From: Cytobacillus sp. IB215665
GTDB lineage: Bacteria; Bacillota; Bacilli; Bacillales; SM2101
Reading direction: 5' to 3'
Assembly (NCBI RefSeq): GCF_033963835.1
Contig: NZ_JAXBME010000017.1
Coordinates: forward strand, 47,223-111,222
DNA length: 64,000 bases
The notes beneath the pieces were generated by a model, which had not been told where the DNA came from, ran no database searches, and saw only the letters and a list, made by a program, of their open reading frames with translations. Shown piece after piece: positions 16,931-25,608 of the stretch (position 1 is its first letter; each line of letters begins with the position of its first letter). Made by a program: the position numbers and the translations under genes.

Positions 16931-18158
16931 TATGAAGGTAGCTAAATGGGAATTTAAACGCAACATTAAGAATAAATCTTTTTTAATCTCACTTATCATA
17001 ACACCAATCATTTTTATCTTATTTGCAACATTACCTTCTTTATTAGAAGGGCTTGGAAATGACGATGAAGCAGTAACTGTCTATCTTTATGATGAACTGA
17101 ACATCATGCCTCAAATTGAAGAGATTATAAAACAAGATGAATCCATAAATTGGTCCATCAAAAAAACAACATCAAATGAAGCAACAATGCTTGAGCAACT
17201 TAAAATCGAGGAAAATACAGCTTATATTCCATTGTCGAAATCAATTTTATTAAATGGAAATATACAAGTTTACACTAGTAAAGGTATAAACGATGATTTC
17301 TCAAGAGATCTACGTATCTTTACCCAACCGCTACAATTATCAAGGTTGAATCAACTAGAATTAACCTCTGAGCAACTGCAAGTGGTTACAAGTGAAATTG
17401 TATTTTCACCTGTGTTAATAGAAGATACAGCTAAGGAAGGAACTAGCGCAACAGCTACTAGTCAAGACCCTCTAAAAAGAATTATTCCTGGACTATTCGC
17501 TGGCATAATTTTGTTTTCGATAAGCATGACAGGAATGATGATATTCCAAAGTGCATCTCAGGAGAAAAAAGAGAAAGTAGCTGAAATTGTATTATCATCT
17601 GTAACGCCAGTAGAGCTAATGCAAGGTAAAATCGTTGGTTATTTTTGGTTGGGAATGACTCAAGTAATTGTTTGGTTAGGGATCATTGGCCCTATAGTAG
17701 TCTTGAATTTCGATGAAATCCCAATCATTGAATATTTATTAGTTCCAGAGCTATTACTGTTATTATTCATCGCGATTGTTGGTTACCTTCTATATGCTGC
17801 TATATTTGTAGGATTAGGAGCAACAGTAGAAGATGTAAATTCATCTAGTAATTTTCAAGGGCTTGTATTGATGTTGCCATTTATGCCGCTTATATTTATT
17901 GGCCCTATTTTAGATAATCCATCAGGATTAGCTGCTATAATTGGCACGTATATTCCGTTTTCTTCACCTACAGTCCTATTAATGCGCCTTTCAATGCTAG
18001 AGGTTTGGCCATGGAAGGAGATTATTATTTCATTAGTCTTATTACTTATAAGCGTTTGGTTGTTAATGAAAATCGCTGGGAAAATATTTAAAGTTGGTAT
18101 TTTAATGTATGGTAAGAATGCTAGCCCGAAAGAAATTTGGAAGTGGCTAAGAGCATAA
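16920..18158 (+). CDS. ABC-2 type permease (YhaP/NatB type)
   Basis: About 412 residues. One transmembrane segment lies near residue 25, followed by an extracytoplasmic domain of about 150 residues and five or six more segments from about 185. The motif EKKEKVAEIVLSSVTPVELM between helices is typical of the NatB/YhaP family. The ATG at 16920 is inside the end of the ATPase gene with AGGTGAAG just before it; a GTG at 16911 is the longer alternative. It forms the membrane part of the exporter with the ATPase at 15992. Confidence 0.88.
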   Translation: MRNSMKVAKWEFKRNIKNKSFLISLIITPIIFILFATLPSLLEGLGNDDEAVTVYLYDELNIMPQIEEIIKQDESINWSIKKTTSNEATMLEQLKIEENTAYIPLSKSILLNGNIQVYTSKGINDDFSRDLRIFTQPLQLSRLNQLELTSEQLQVVTSEIVFSPVLIEDTAKEGTSATATSQDPLKRIIPGLFAGIILFSISMTGMMIFQSASQEKKEKVAEIVLSSVTPVELMQGKIVGYFWLGMTQVIVWLGIIGPIVVLNFDEIPIIEYLLVPELLLLLFIAIVGYLLYAAIFVGLGATVEDVNSSSNFQGLVLMLPFMPLIFIGPILDNPSGLAAIIGTYIPFSSPTVLLMRLSMLEVWPWKEIIISLVLLLISVWLLMKIAGKIFKVGILMYGKNASPKEIWKWLRA

Positions 18159-18166
18159 ATTACAAA

Positions 18167-18211
18167 AGGGGCTGTCTACTAAGTCAAGTTTCTTGACTTA
18201 TAGACGCCCCT
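18167..18211. terminator. Bidirectional terminator between convergent genes
   Basis: AGGGGC-T-GTCTA-C-TAAGTCAAG pairs with CTTGACTTATAGAC-GCCCCT around a TTT loop. It lies between the permease (plus) and the XRE gene (minus). Confidence 0.7.
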
Positions 18212-18288
18212 GTTCAATATTTCTACTTTGAATATTATTTCTTTTTAATATTGGTTTTTTATTAGCAATTCATAGAATGACGATAATA

Positions 18289-18492
18289 TTAATCTTCATC
18301 CCAAAACAGCTCATCTAGCGTTTTATTTAGTGCTTTACAAATAGCAAGACATAACTGCAATGTAGGGTTGTACTTACCGAGTTCTATTAAACCTATTGTT
18401 TGCCTAGATACACCCACCTTGTTTGCCAATTCTTGTTGTGATAAATCATGTTCTACTCTGGCCATTTTTAGTTTTAAGTTTTTCACTTCCAC
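18289..18492 (-). CDS. XRE-family transcriptional regulator (YgzD-like)
   Basis: 67 residues, a single HTH_3 domain (KMARVEHDLSQQELANKVG, SRQTIGLIELGKYNPTL) ending ELFWDED. It overlaps the end of the membrane protein gene 18483-19007. This is the second regulator/membrane protein pair in 3.5 kb with the same layout as 15075-15654, but the membrane partners are unrelated in sequence. Confidence 0.85.
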   Translation of the reverse strand: MEVKNLKLKMARVEHDLSQQELANKVGVSRQTIGLIELGKYNPTLQLCLAICKALNKTLDELFWDED

Positions 18493-19007
18493 TCACCTTG
18501 AATATCCTCCAGCCCTTTTCGGACAACTTGGTCACTCTTCTTTTTTGTAATTAGGAACGGTATGGATATAATACCAACAAAAAAAGGTACATACATCATA
18601 AAGGATGCGATGAACACAATAATAAAGAAATAGATAGATTCTCCTTTACTATTTGCATAATTTATGGCACTACTTGTTGCTAAAATGACAGATATAAATA
18701 TTCCAATGATAAGACCCACAATTACATTTTTCGTAGATAGCTTTATCTTGCTATTACGGTCATGCATCTCTGCTTCATCTGTAAAAATTCCTAAGTGCCC
18801 CGCTCGTACCATATAATACAAACCCGTAATAATTAAAATAATCAATTCTGTCAAAATAAATTTTGAACCTACCCCATACACTATAAACTTTACAATTATT
18901 GAGATAATAGTTATACACATGATCATGAAATATATCTCTTTGTATATTTTGTTTTGCAGATTCAAAAGGCGCTCATCAACTTGTTTATGTCTTTTCAACC
19001 CTAACAA
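18483..19007 (-). CDS. DUF6773-like membrane protein
   Basis: About 174 residues from a TTG at 19007, which has GAGGGGTG 6 nt upstream; the longer frame to 19061 has no such site. There are four hydrophobic segments (near 30-50, 55-75, 100-120 and 135-160) and a hydrophilic KRHKQVDERLLNLQNK start with E-D-E-A-E-M-H-D-R-N in the middle. The layout matches proteins annotated DUF6773 that pair with XRE regulators. The promoter at 19053-19081 drives it and the XRE gene. Confidence 0.65.
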   Translation of the reverse strand: MLGLKRHKQVDERLLNLQNKIYKEIYFMIMCITIISIIVKFIVYGVGSKFILTELIILIITGLYYMVRAGHLGIFTDEAEMHDRNSKIKLSTKNVIVGLIIGIFISVILATSSAINYANSKGESIYFFIIVFIASFMMYVPFFVGIISIPFLITKKKSDQVVRKGLEDIQGEWK

Positions 19008-19052
19008 TATTTTCACCCCTCGTTTTATATTGGCACTTAAACTTATGTAAAA

Positions 19053-19081
19053 ATTATACAACTATATATTTCTTATTGCAA
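19053..19081 (-). promoter_or_regulatory. Sigma-A promoter of the second XRE/membrane protein operon
   Basis: On the minus strand TTGCAA (19076-19081), a 17-bp spacer and TATAAT (19053-19058). An AT-rich inverted repeat (TATATATT/AATATATA, 19063-19070 and 19080-19087) overlaps it and could be an operator. Confidence 0.6.
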
Positions 19082-19178
19082 TATATATATGTCATTTTAG
19101 CATTTATATTTATTATTTAACGGTTTTATCATTAATAATACAGACATATATTTCAGCTCGTCCTAGGAATGATCAAAT

Positions 19179-19202
19179 AAAAAAAGCACCCCTAATAGGC
19201 AC
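19179..19202 (-). terminator. Weak terminator
   Basis: On the minus strand AGTGCC-TATTA-GGGGTGCT can pair with two G-U pairs and is followed by seven T. It would end the SRPBCC transcript. Confidence 0.4.
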
Positions 19203-19236
19203 TAATTACTCATATTATATAATCACTATATAAATT

Positions 19237-19353
19237 TTAAAGCTCATCGTACAATCTTATTTTATTTCCATACGGGCCTTCAAAGGTAATTAAAGCAGCT
19301 GGTGCTCCTACTATTGTTACGATGTCTTTAATATTGGCTGTATACTTCACCAT
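19237..19353 (-). pseudogene. C-terminal fragment of a VOC-like protein
   Basis: A 38-codon open frame without a ribosome binding site. Its end, ALITFEGPYGNKIRLYDEL, resembles the last strand of VOC/glyoxalase proteins (usually DPDGN-x-I-x-L-Y). It starts 10 nt after the SRPBCC stop codon. Probably gene debris. Confidence 0.4.
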
Positions 19354-19363
19354 TTAAATACGC

Positions 19364-19855
19364 TTATTCTGGCTGACAACAAAGTTCGCCTTCACCCTTC
19401 TCTAATGCAGATTTCAGACTTCCGAGCGCTCCCTGCCATGCCATTTCATGCCATTTAAATGCTTCTTCCCAAGATGCTCCGAATCCCCAACCAAAATGTT
19501 CAAGTGTAACCTTAGTTTTTTCTTCCTCTTCTTCAAAAAGAACATTTACAAGTGTAAGGTCATCTTGGTTGTTCATAATGGAAGCAAACTGATCAGGACC
19601 TTTCCAAGTGAATTCTAATTGCTTTGTTGGAACAAATCTTTTTATTTTACAACCTTTCGTATTCATACCTTCAACATTTTCAGGATCAAAATATAACTCA
19701 AATGCTCCACCTTCCTTAGGTTCAACTACAGTTATAGGTGCAAACCATTTGGAAACTCTATCGGAATTCGTCCATGCATGCCACACAAGATCTAATGGAG
19801 CATTAATAAGAACATCCTTTTTCAAGATACTTTTTCCTGTAGATGTTTTCAACAA
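19364..19855 (-). CDS. SRPBCC (AHSA1/YndB-like) domain protein
   Basis: 163 residues with the START-like SRPBCC fold: DVLINAPLDLVWHAWTNSD at the start, WFAPI, EFTWKGP in the middle and HFGWG near the end. Such proteins bind hydrophobic ligands or assist other proteins; no enzymatic motif. It starts at a TTG (19855 or 19852) with AAGGAGAGGG upstream. The C-terminus GELCCQPE carries a Cys pair that is not typical for the family. Confidence 0.8.
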   Translation of the reverse strand: MLKTSTGKSILKKDVLINAPLDLVWHAWTNSDRVSKWFAPITVVEPKEGGAFELYFDPENVEGMNTKGCKIKRFVPTKQLEFTWKGPDQFASIMNNQDDLTLVNVLFEEEEEKTKVTLEHFGWGFGASWEEAFKWHEMAWQGALGSLKSALEKGEGELCCQPE

Positions 19856-19935
19856 AACCCTCTCCTTATATATAGAATTAATTTTATTGATTGCGAGAAT
19901 ATACTATACCCTCACGCACTATTGACTTTAGTCTA

Positions 19936-20090
19936 GGATGTTTTCACGTTGATTGTTGTTTTTCGTATTTAAAAATACACCGTACACAACTTGAGTTCGT
20001 AGCATCTTTTCTTCTGTACAACGATGACTAACAATATATATAACCACTAAATTGATAAACAATAGGAATAAATTTCAAGAAAAGAGCCTT
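19936..20090. repeat. Dispersed intergenic inverted-repeat element, copy 4
   Basis: Starts GATGTTTTCACGTTGATTG and ends AGAAAAGAGCCTT. The centre shares CTTTTCTTCTGTACAA and GATGACTAACAATAT with copy 1 almost base for base. Same orientation as copy 1. Confidence 0.65.
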
Positions 20091-20218
20091 AGTTAAGATT
20101 AGTAATTTCCTTGTTGTTTTCTAATCATAACGTACACTTGCTTCATGAAAGTAAAAAGATTGATTTGTGAAGCTCAGCGAAAATAAAATCCTTGGCAGTT
20201 CTGAATGTACAAATATAA

Positions 20219-20581
20219 TCAATTAAAGTTTGAAAACTCAACAAGTTCAATTTGATTTCCTGCTGGATCCTCTATGACAAGGTAACGACCTGGTGGGCAT
20301 GGTTTAGGTTCACTGAATTGGAGCCTTACCCCTCTGGATTTTAACTCCGTCAAATCCTTATCAAGATCCTCTGATATAATACCAAATAACACATTTTGGT
20401 TTGATGCAGTATTTTTCGTCCCTGTTTCCTCTAGAACAATCGGTACCTCATCTTGTACTAAACTAACTATCTTGTCACCATAATGCTCAGACACTTTAAA
20501 GTCCAACATCTTTGTATAAAAGTGAATTGCTTCTTGCATATTATCTACTTTAACCGTAATGACACAAACTTTGTTTAACAT
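20219..20581 (-). CDS. VOC-family protein (glyoxalase/bleomycin-resistance fold)
   Basis: 120 residues, a single VOC domain: VITVKVDNMQEAIHFYTKML at the start and VIEDPAGNQIELVEF at the end. The ATG at 20581 has AAGGAGGT. VOC proteins chelate a metal and act as lyases, dioxygenases or binding proteins; the substrate is unknown. It stands alone next to a dispersed repeat. Confidence 0.82.
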   Translation of the reverse strand: MLNKVCVITVKVDNMQEAIHFYTKMLDFKVSEHYGDKIVSLVQDEVPIVLEETGTKNTASNQNVLFGIISEDLDKDLTELKSRGVRLQFSEPKPCPPGRYLVIEDPAGNQIELVEFSNFN

Positions 20582-20785
20582 AACATGACCTCCTTATTGT
20601 TTACATCCTTATTTTAACAATAATTCAGAGATAAAATTTCTCCTAGTTTGCTTTTTTATAATAACTACGGACAAGGTATTGTGTATCCTCTGCAATTGGA
20701 AAAGAAGGAATGTGCCCCCTCATTATAAGCAAATACAGTCTAAGACAAACGTGTTAATATGTACCTCCTTTTCAAGTAATAACAG

Positions 20786-21574
20786 TCATTTTTTCCGCAC
20801 TTTTTGTACCTCTTCTAATAATAATTGTGGTAAGTTAATTAAGATCGGAGGATCGAACGGCAAAGGGCTCCTTAACTTAATGTGTACCTCCTGATCTGTA
20901 GTACCTGTAACGTGAATCGGGTCATCGTACATCCCACGTAAAGCATGTTCTAGCAAGAAATAATCTTTAGGATTCAAGCTTAGTGGTATACCTGCAGCAA
21001 GAGCATAATAAGTCCCAGTAGGGATTTGAGAAAATATACAGCTCGATTGTTTTTGAGTAAATGCTGTTCCAATAACTGGTCTTTCGTCAGGGATCGGTCG
21101 AGGAAATAAGCCAACAAATATAAACCCTTTAAATCCAGCTGGTGCTTCTATATGACAGGTGAGAACTGGTGGATGAAAGTATTGAATAACTGAATTTTCT
21201 CCTTCTGTGTATTGATTAACAAAATGATATAAGTCGTTTGTAGTTACCTGAAACTGCTTTGGTGGTAAACCTACAAATTGTTTGAATTTTGCACTAAAGC
21301 TTCCCAGGCTGCTAAAACCGATGGACATCATCGTCTTGACAATAGATGGAGAGGAATGTCTGACAAGCATTTGCTTACCCGCCTCAATACGTAGCGCAGA
21401 CAAATAATGACGAGGTGATATTCCTGTTACTTCTTTAAAAAACCTTGAAAAATGGTAAGAGCTATAGCCCACAAGTGACGCTAATTCTTCAGTCGTAATC
21501 TCTTTATCTAAGTTATTTTTCATATATTCTACCGCTTGGACAACAGCTTTGACATGATCTACATTACTTGTCAA
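20786..21574 (-). CDS. AraC-family regulator with C-terminal effector domain
   Basis: About 262 residues. Two HTH motifs of the AraC/XylS type lie in the N-terminal 110 residues (TTEELASLVGYSSYHFSRFFKE, cited as EELASLVGY and HFSRFFKE; then MMSIGFSSLGSFSAKFK). The rest resembles an effector-binding domain. I prefer a TTG start at 21574 with AGGTG upstream; the frame opens at 21592. It is the last gene of a VOC/MerR/AraC set on the minus strand. Confidence 0.8.
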   Translation of the reverse strand: MTSNVDHVKAVVQAVEYMKNNLDKEITTEELASLVGYSSYHFSRFFKEVTGISPRHYLSALRIEAGKQMLVRHSSPSIVKTMMSIGFSSLGSFSAKFKQFVGLPPKQFQVTTNDLYHFVNQYTEGENSVIQYFHPPVLTCHIEAPAGFKGFIFVGLFPRPIPDERPVIGTAFTQKQSSCIFSQIPTGTYYALAAGIPLSLNPKDYFLLEHALRGMYDDPIHVTGTTDQEVHIKLRSPLPFDPPILINLPQLLLEEVQKVRKK

Positions 21575-21646
21575 ATTGTTCACCTGCTTCAAAAAATCTA
21601 TTTTTCTTTTTCAGTATGAATTTTCTACATCACATCATTTCTTCTT

Positions 21647-22405
21647 CTAGTTGACAGAATGCATTACAGGTATCATTAGCTGAAAATAAGTAGCATCATC
21701 ACTTTCGTAACGCTCCATTTTTTGACCCTTAGGAATAAACCCATACTGCTGGATAACTTTCATATAATGAAAACAAATATACTCATTATGAATAGGATAC
21801 TTGATCGTAGTGAAAAGCGTAGGTGGATAAGATTCGAAATTAATTCCTTCTTCGCTTACTTCATTATAATAACTCTTAATTTGGAAGCCAATTTCTCCTG
21901 TCATGTGAGTGTTATTTGTTTCATGTGTTCTTATGTAAATTTCAGGAAAAATCGTCAAACCAAGTTGTAGAGCTTTATCTCGATCAGACTCAATAAATGC
22001 GTGAAATGGACTCATTTTTCTTTCAACTGTATGTGTAAACCATATAAAATCTCTAGGTTCATTCCATTTAACTAAGTAAATACCTTCATTCTCGGGATGA
22101 AAGCCTCCTAAGTACTTTTGTGCAATATGTAATGCAGAAAGCTTTGATTCGATATTTTCTCTCCAACCCACAACAAGCTTTGATTTTGTTTCTTGATCAG
22201 CTGTTAAATATAGTTGAATATCAGTGATAGAAACATCTGCCTGTCGAAGCGAATGTATAAACTGAGCTTGCTTAATTTGATTTTCCGTATATATACGGTA
22301 GCCGTTAGCTAATCTTTCTTCAGGGACAAGAACTTGTTTCCGGTCATAAAAACGTAAAGTACTAGATGGTATACCTGTTTTTTGTGCAAAATCGTTTATC
22401 TTCAT
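21647..22405 (-). CDS. MerR-family regulator with effector-binding domain
   Basis: 252 residues. The N-terminal winged HTH is typical MerR: KINDFAQKTGIPSSTLRFYD and RLANGYRIYTE. A short coiled coil follows, then a GyrI-like effector-binding domain from about residue 100. It lies 23 bp after the double VOC gene and 54 bp before the AraC gene. The ribosome binding site is weak. The inducer is unknown; a link with the VOC protein's substrate is likely by position only. Confidence 0.8.
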   Translation of the reverse strand: MKINDFAQKTGIPSSTLRFYDRKQVLVPEERLANGYRIYTENQIKQAQFIHSLRQADVSITDIQLYLTADQETKSKLVVGWRENIESKLSALHIAQKYLGGFHPENEGIYLVKWNEPRDFIWFTHTVERKMSPFHAFIESDRDKALQLGLTIFPEIYIRTHETNNTHMTGEIGFQIKSYYNEVSEEGINFESYPPTLFTTIKYPIHNEYICFHYMKVIQQYGFIPKGQKMERYESDDATYFQLMIPVMHSVN

Positions 22406-22428
22406 CTACATTCACATCCCAATTAAAG

Positions 22429-23265
22429 TTAGCTGATCTGATACGTCCACAGATTTATGCGGTTACCATCTGGATCATACACATGAAAACCAGCCCACAT
22501 ATTTGGATTCCCAGCAATTTGGGACGTTGTTACTCCTCTTTCTTTAAACAATTCATACGTGTTGAAAAACATGTTCTTTTGTTTTAAATCAAAATAAACT
22601 CGTACAGCTGGGTTAGATTGTTCAAAATCACTGTCTATCATTTCTTCTAATAATATCGGTATTGGTTCTCTCTTTTCATTCCATGGTGAAGTAAAAGCGT
22701 GCATAAGGACTGCTCGAGTATCTGGAAAGCTAGTTATTATTTCCATTCCAAAATTATGTTTATACCAGTTTGCCGATCGCTCAAGATTAGAAACTCCTAT
22801 AATAGTAGATATTGTAGTTCCAAATTTAATTAACCTAGCCTGAGGGTACTCTCCTTCAAGCTCGGGGTTATGTATAGCTGTTAATCTCGCACCATTAAAA
22901 GCGCTTATATCAAATGTTTTTATCCCATTAGCAAGTTCCCTTACATCAGAAACAATAATATTGTTTGTTTGAAAATAATCCAGCGTCTTATCAATATCTC
23001 CAACATCAAATGTTAGCCGAGCATGACCTTCATTTTGAGCATTCTTTTGAAAATGCTCTATATTTGATTCAAACGATTTCAATGTAATTTGTTCAAAATG
23101 ATCACGAATAGGTAGACGAAAGAATGCTTTTTTTCCTACATGAGTTTGGAATTGGTCGATACATTCCCACCCCATATACTGCACATACCATTCAACTCCC
23201 TCTTCAAATTTATCAGAATCGACCATAATGAAACCACCGTCCCAACCAATAGATGAACATAACAT
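22429..23265 (-). CDS. Two-domain VOC-family protein
   Basis: About 278 residues with two VOC domains in tandem (residues 1-120 and 140-278). The second ends with AGFHVYDPDGNRINLW, the usual last VOC strand. I chose the ATG at 23265 because GAGGTGCTCAAT precedes it; a longer frame opens at 23283. It is the first gene of the VOC/MerR/AraC set. It could be a dioxygenase or resistance protein; not determined. Confidence 0.8.
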   Translation of the reverse strand: MLCSSIGWDGGFIMVDSDKFEEGVEWYVQYMGWECIDQFQTHVGKKAFFRLPIRDHFEQITLKSFESNIEHFQKNAQNEGHARLTFDVGDIDKTLDYFQTNNIIVSDVRELANGIKTFDISAFNGARLTAIHNPELEGEYPQARLIKFGTTISTIIGVSNLERSANWYKHNFGMEIITSFPDTRAVLMHAFTSPWNEKREPIPILLEEMIDSDFEQSNPAVRVYFDLKQKNMFFNTYELFKERGVTTSQIAGNPNMWAGFHVYDPDGNRINLWTYQIS

Positions 23266-23358
23266 ATTGAGCACCTCATTCAAAAAAATATTTTCATAAG
23301 AGATAAAATAGGGAGATTAAAAGATCGTAATTGATATACATGCTTATATTTGTTACAA

Positions 23359-23516
23359 CGCTATTTTCACATTCATTATTGCTTTTCGTAGTTAGATATA
23401 AGCACATATATATCTAGCGTTCGTGGCAAATTTATTAAATTATTGAGTTTAAAAAATACTTATATATATTGTCCATTTTTAGGAAAAGCAGCAACAAAGT
23501 TGACGAAATAAGCCTT
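23359..23516. repeat. Dispersed intergenic inverted-repeat element, copy 5
   Basis: Starts CGCTATTTTCACATTC, ends GCAACAAAGTTGACGAAAT-AAGCCTT. The rest of the 480-bp gap (to 23752) holds no gene I can support. Confidence 0.65.
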
Positions 23517-23752
23517 TCCTTATACAATTTTTAAAAATTTATCTCCTAATGAAATTTATCATAAAGGTTGTAGTTGGTTTAAGGTCAATGTACTTTATAA
23601 ACTAATTTGTAGAAGAGATACTATCACTCTAACAGGTTGGCAAATCATCTCTCAATTTTGTGTGAGCCTAAGTAATGAAGTCTACATCATAAATTTTCTA
23701 CTTTTTTTCAATAAGTCCTTCTTTTAAAGACAAAGGTAAGAAATCAGAAATT

Positions 23753-24181
23753 CTACTTAATATATTCGTTTAGCTCTTCTATAACATGGTGAGGTAATGT
23801 ATACAATGAATGTGTGTCTGCTCGATTCATAATAGATCCACTATCTGAATCTAGCCATAAAAAATATTGCTCAGTCGATTCATCTTCAAAATTTAATGAA
23901 ACCACAAAGTCAGAACGACTAACATCAACTATACCAGGTATTCTATTTGCCTCTTTAATTGCTGCCACAAATGTTTGAATGGCTATGAAATTTTCTGATG
24001 TGTAATAAATTTGAGGTTTGTTCACATTGTTCGTAATGGTGACTAATACACTTGAAATCGTTTTGCCACCTAATGTTACAATCGAAGCGTTGGGTTGTTC
24101 GTTTCTTTGTGATTCGCTACAACCTATTATAGCAAAGGTGAATATCAAAACAGAAAACAACGTATATCTATGAAAGGTCAT
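23753..24181 (-). CDS. Lipoprotein (YhfM-like)
   Basis: 142 residues with a lipoprotein signal: basic start, hydrophobic VLIFTFAIIG and Cys in IIGCSES at about residue 21. The mature part has strand-rich TLGGKTISSVLVTITN and no catalytic motif, as in Bacillus YhfM-like lipoproteins of unknown role. ATG 24181 has GATAGGAGG upstream. Anchored on the outer face of the membrane. Confidence 0.75.
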   Translation of the reverse strand: MTFHRYTLFSVLIFTFAIIGCSESQRNEQPNASIVTLGGKTISSVLVTITNNVNKPQIYYTSENFIAIQTFVAAIKEANRIPGIVDVSRSDFVVSLNFEDESTEQYFLWLDSDSGSIMNRADTHSLYTLPHHVIEELNEYIK

Positions 24182-24253
24182 TTCATTGCCTCCTATCTTT
24201 TATTTTTTATAGACGATATTCATCATCAAACATTACAAATTAAAGTTAACTAG

Positions 24254-24290
24254 AAAAAATCCAATTCCGCTCAAAGGAACTGGATTTTTT
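24254..24290. terminator. Rho-independent terminator
   Basis: AAAAAATCCAATTCC and GGAACTGGATTTTTT around a 7-nt loop, with T runs on both strands; lies after the DUF1835 gene. Confidence 0.85.
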
Positions 24291-24303
24291 ATTAAGAGTT
24301 AGT

Positions 24304-25347
24304 TTAAGAAATTTCACGTAATTTCACACTATAAAACCTCATTGCTTTTGGTACACCATGGATCTCGAAAATTCCGTTCAAGATTAAATGTCTCACTCGA
24401 TATTCAAAAAACAAATCACCATGATATTGCTCTAAATGACCAATGGCATGACCTATCACTGTAGCACACTTCAAAAAATCAGTATGTTGTCGTTCCTGAT
24501 GTAATTCATTTGCGGTATTAATAATATATTCATCATAGTAATCTTCATCAACACTAAGTATTTTGCCTTGCTCCCATATTCTCAGTACCTCATGAGTCGT
24601 TGATAGCTCTACCCATTCTTCCTCGAGCTGTATTCGTTCTTCCTTAGACATAGGCTGCTGAAGCTCACTATTTTTCTCATAAATACTTAACAATTTATCA
24701 GGAGCAATCTCTCCTGTATGCAAAGGCTTATAATTAATTTCATGATTTTTATATACGTCTATATAAGATAAGGAAGAATTTATACAAAATATAGGGTTAC
24801 ACTTATCTTTTAACAAGTGCAAAACAAATCTTAATCCAGTTTGTTCATGAGCATTTTCTCCAGCCCAAATAACGATAGGAATATGTAAAGGAATTGCATT
24901 CAGCTCGCGTATTGTATCTTTAAAGCGTATAATATCTTTCTCTATTTCCCCATCTTCAAAAATTAAATGATTTTCTAACCAGTGATATCTATTGCCTACA
25001 CCGCTAGAATCCTCTAAATCTGTTAATGGACCTACAGAGAAAGTGTCTCGGAAATGGATAATCTTCTCAGTGTGATGCTTGTCTAAATTTTTTAACCCAT
25101 TTTTAAGACTACCTCCAGCTGAGACACCAAAGACGATATGTACTTTTTCAAACTCTTTATAATCTATAGATTGTTCTCTTTTTATACGAATAAAGTCATC
25201 AATAGTCTGTTTAAGATATTTTATGAGATGTTGTGCCTCAACATTGCTTGGTTCTTTTTCCATATCAATTCTACGTAAAATTAAATACAAGAATGACTTT
25301 GCTTCGTTTTCTGGTAGATTTTCTATCATGTTTTTTAGCTCTAACAT
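24304..25347 (-). CDS. DUF1835 domain protein (with DUF3658-like C-terminus)
   Basis: 347 residues. After about 75 helical residues, HIVFGVSAGGSLKNGL opens the DUF1835 domain, continued by IHFRDTFSVGPL. A helical C-terminal domain (from about 230) fits DUF3658. ATG 25347 has AAGGGGAG upstream. The family is widespread in Bacillus and has no established function. Monocistronic, ended by the terminator at 24254-24290. Confidence 0.78.
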   Translation of the reverse strand: MLELKNMIENLPENEAKSFLYLILRRIDMEKEPSNVEAQHLIKYLKQTIDDFIRIKREQSIDYKEFEKVHIVFGVSAGGSLKNGLKNLDKHHTEKIIHFRDTFSVGPLTDLEDSSGVGNRYHWLENHLIFEDGEIEKDIIRFKDTIRELNAIPLHIPIVIWAGENAHEQTGLRFVLHLLKDKCNPIFCINSSLSYIDVYKNHEINYKPLHTGEIAPDKLLSIYEKNSELQQPMSKEERIQLEEEWVELSTTHEVLRIWEQGKILSVDEDYYDEYIINTANELHQERQHTDFLKCATVIGHAIGHLEQYHGDLFFEYRVRHLILNGIFEIHGVPKAMRFYSVKLREIS

Positions 25348-25474
25348 CGTTTCATCTCCCCTTAAGTTAAGCTATTCTATGTAAGAAGAATATCTCCTTT
25401 CAAAGTTACAAACAGATTTAAAGAATATTGTCGAATGACCGATATATATAAGATTTTGACACAATAATATACGA

Positions 25475-25575
25475 ATTTGACCTATAAAACCTTATATTTG
25501 ACCCATAAAAGATATCAACTTTCAAGTTTTTTATAATTGATGACAAACATAGTGTCACTAATACCTTGTTATAAT
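25475..25575 (+). promoter_or_regulatory. Promoter region of the WYL regulator with direct and inverted repeats
   Basis: ATTTGACCyATAAAA occurs twice (25475-25489 and 25496-25510) with a 21-bp period. TGACA-N7-TGTCA lies at 25541-25557, and TATAAT at 25570-25575 is a good -10. These are candidate operators for autoregulation; the binding protein is inferred. Confidence 0.45.
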
Positions 25576-25608
25576 GTCTTTAGATACTTGTTAAGGAGGT
25601 GACACAAT

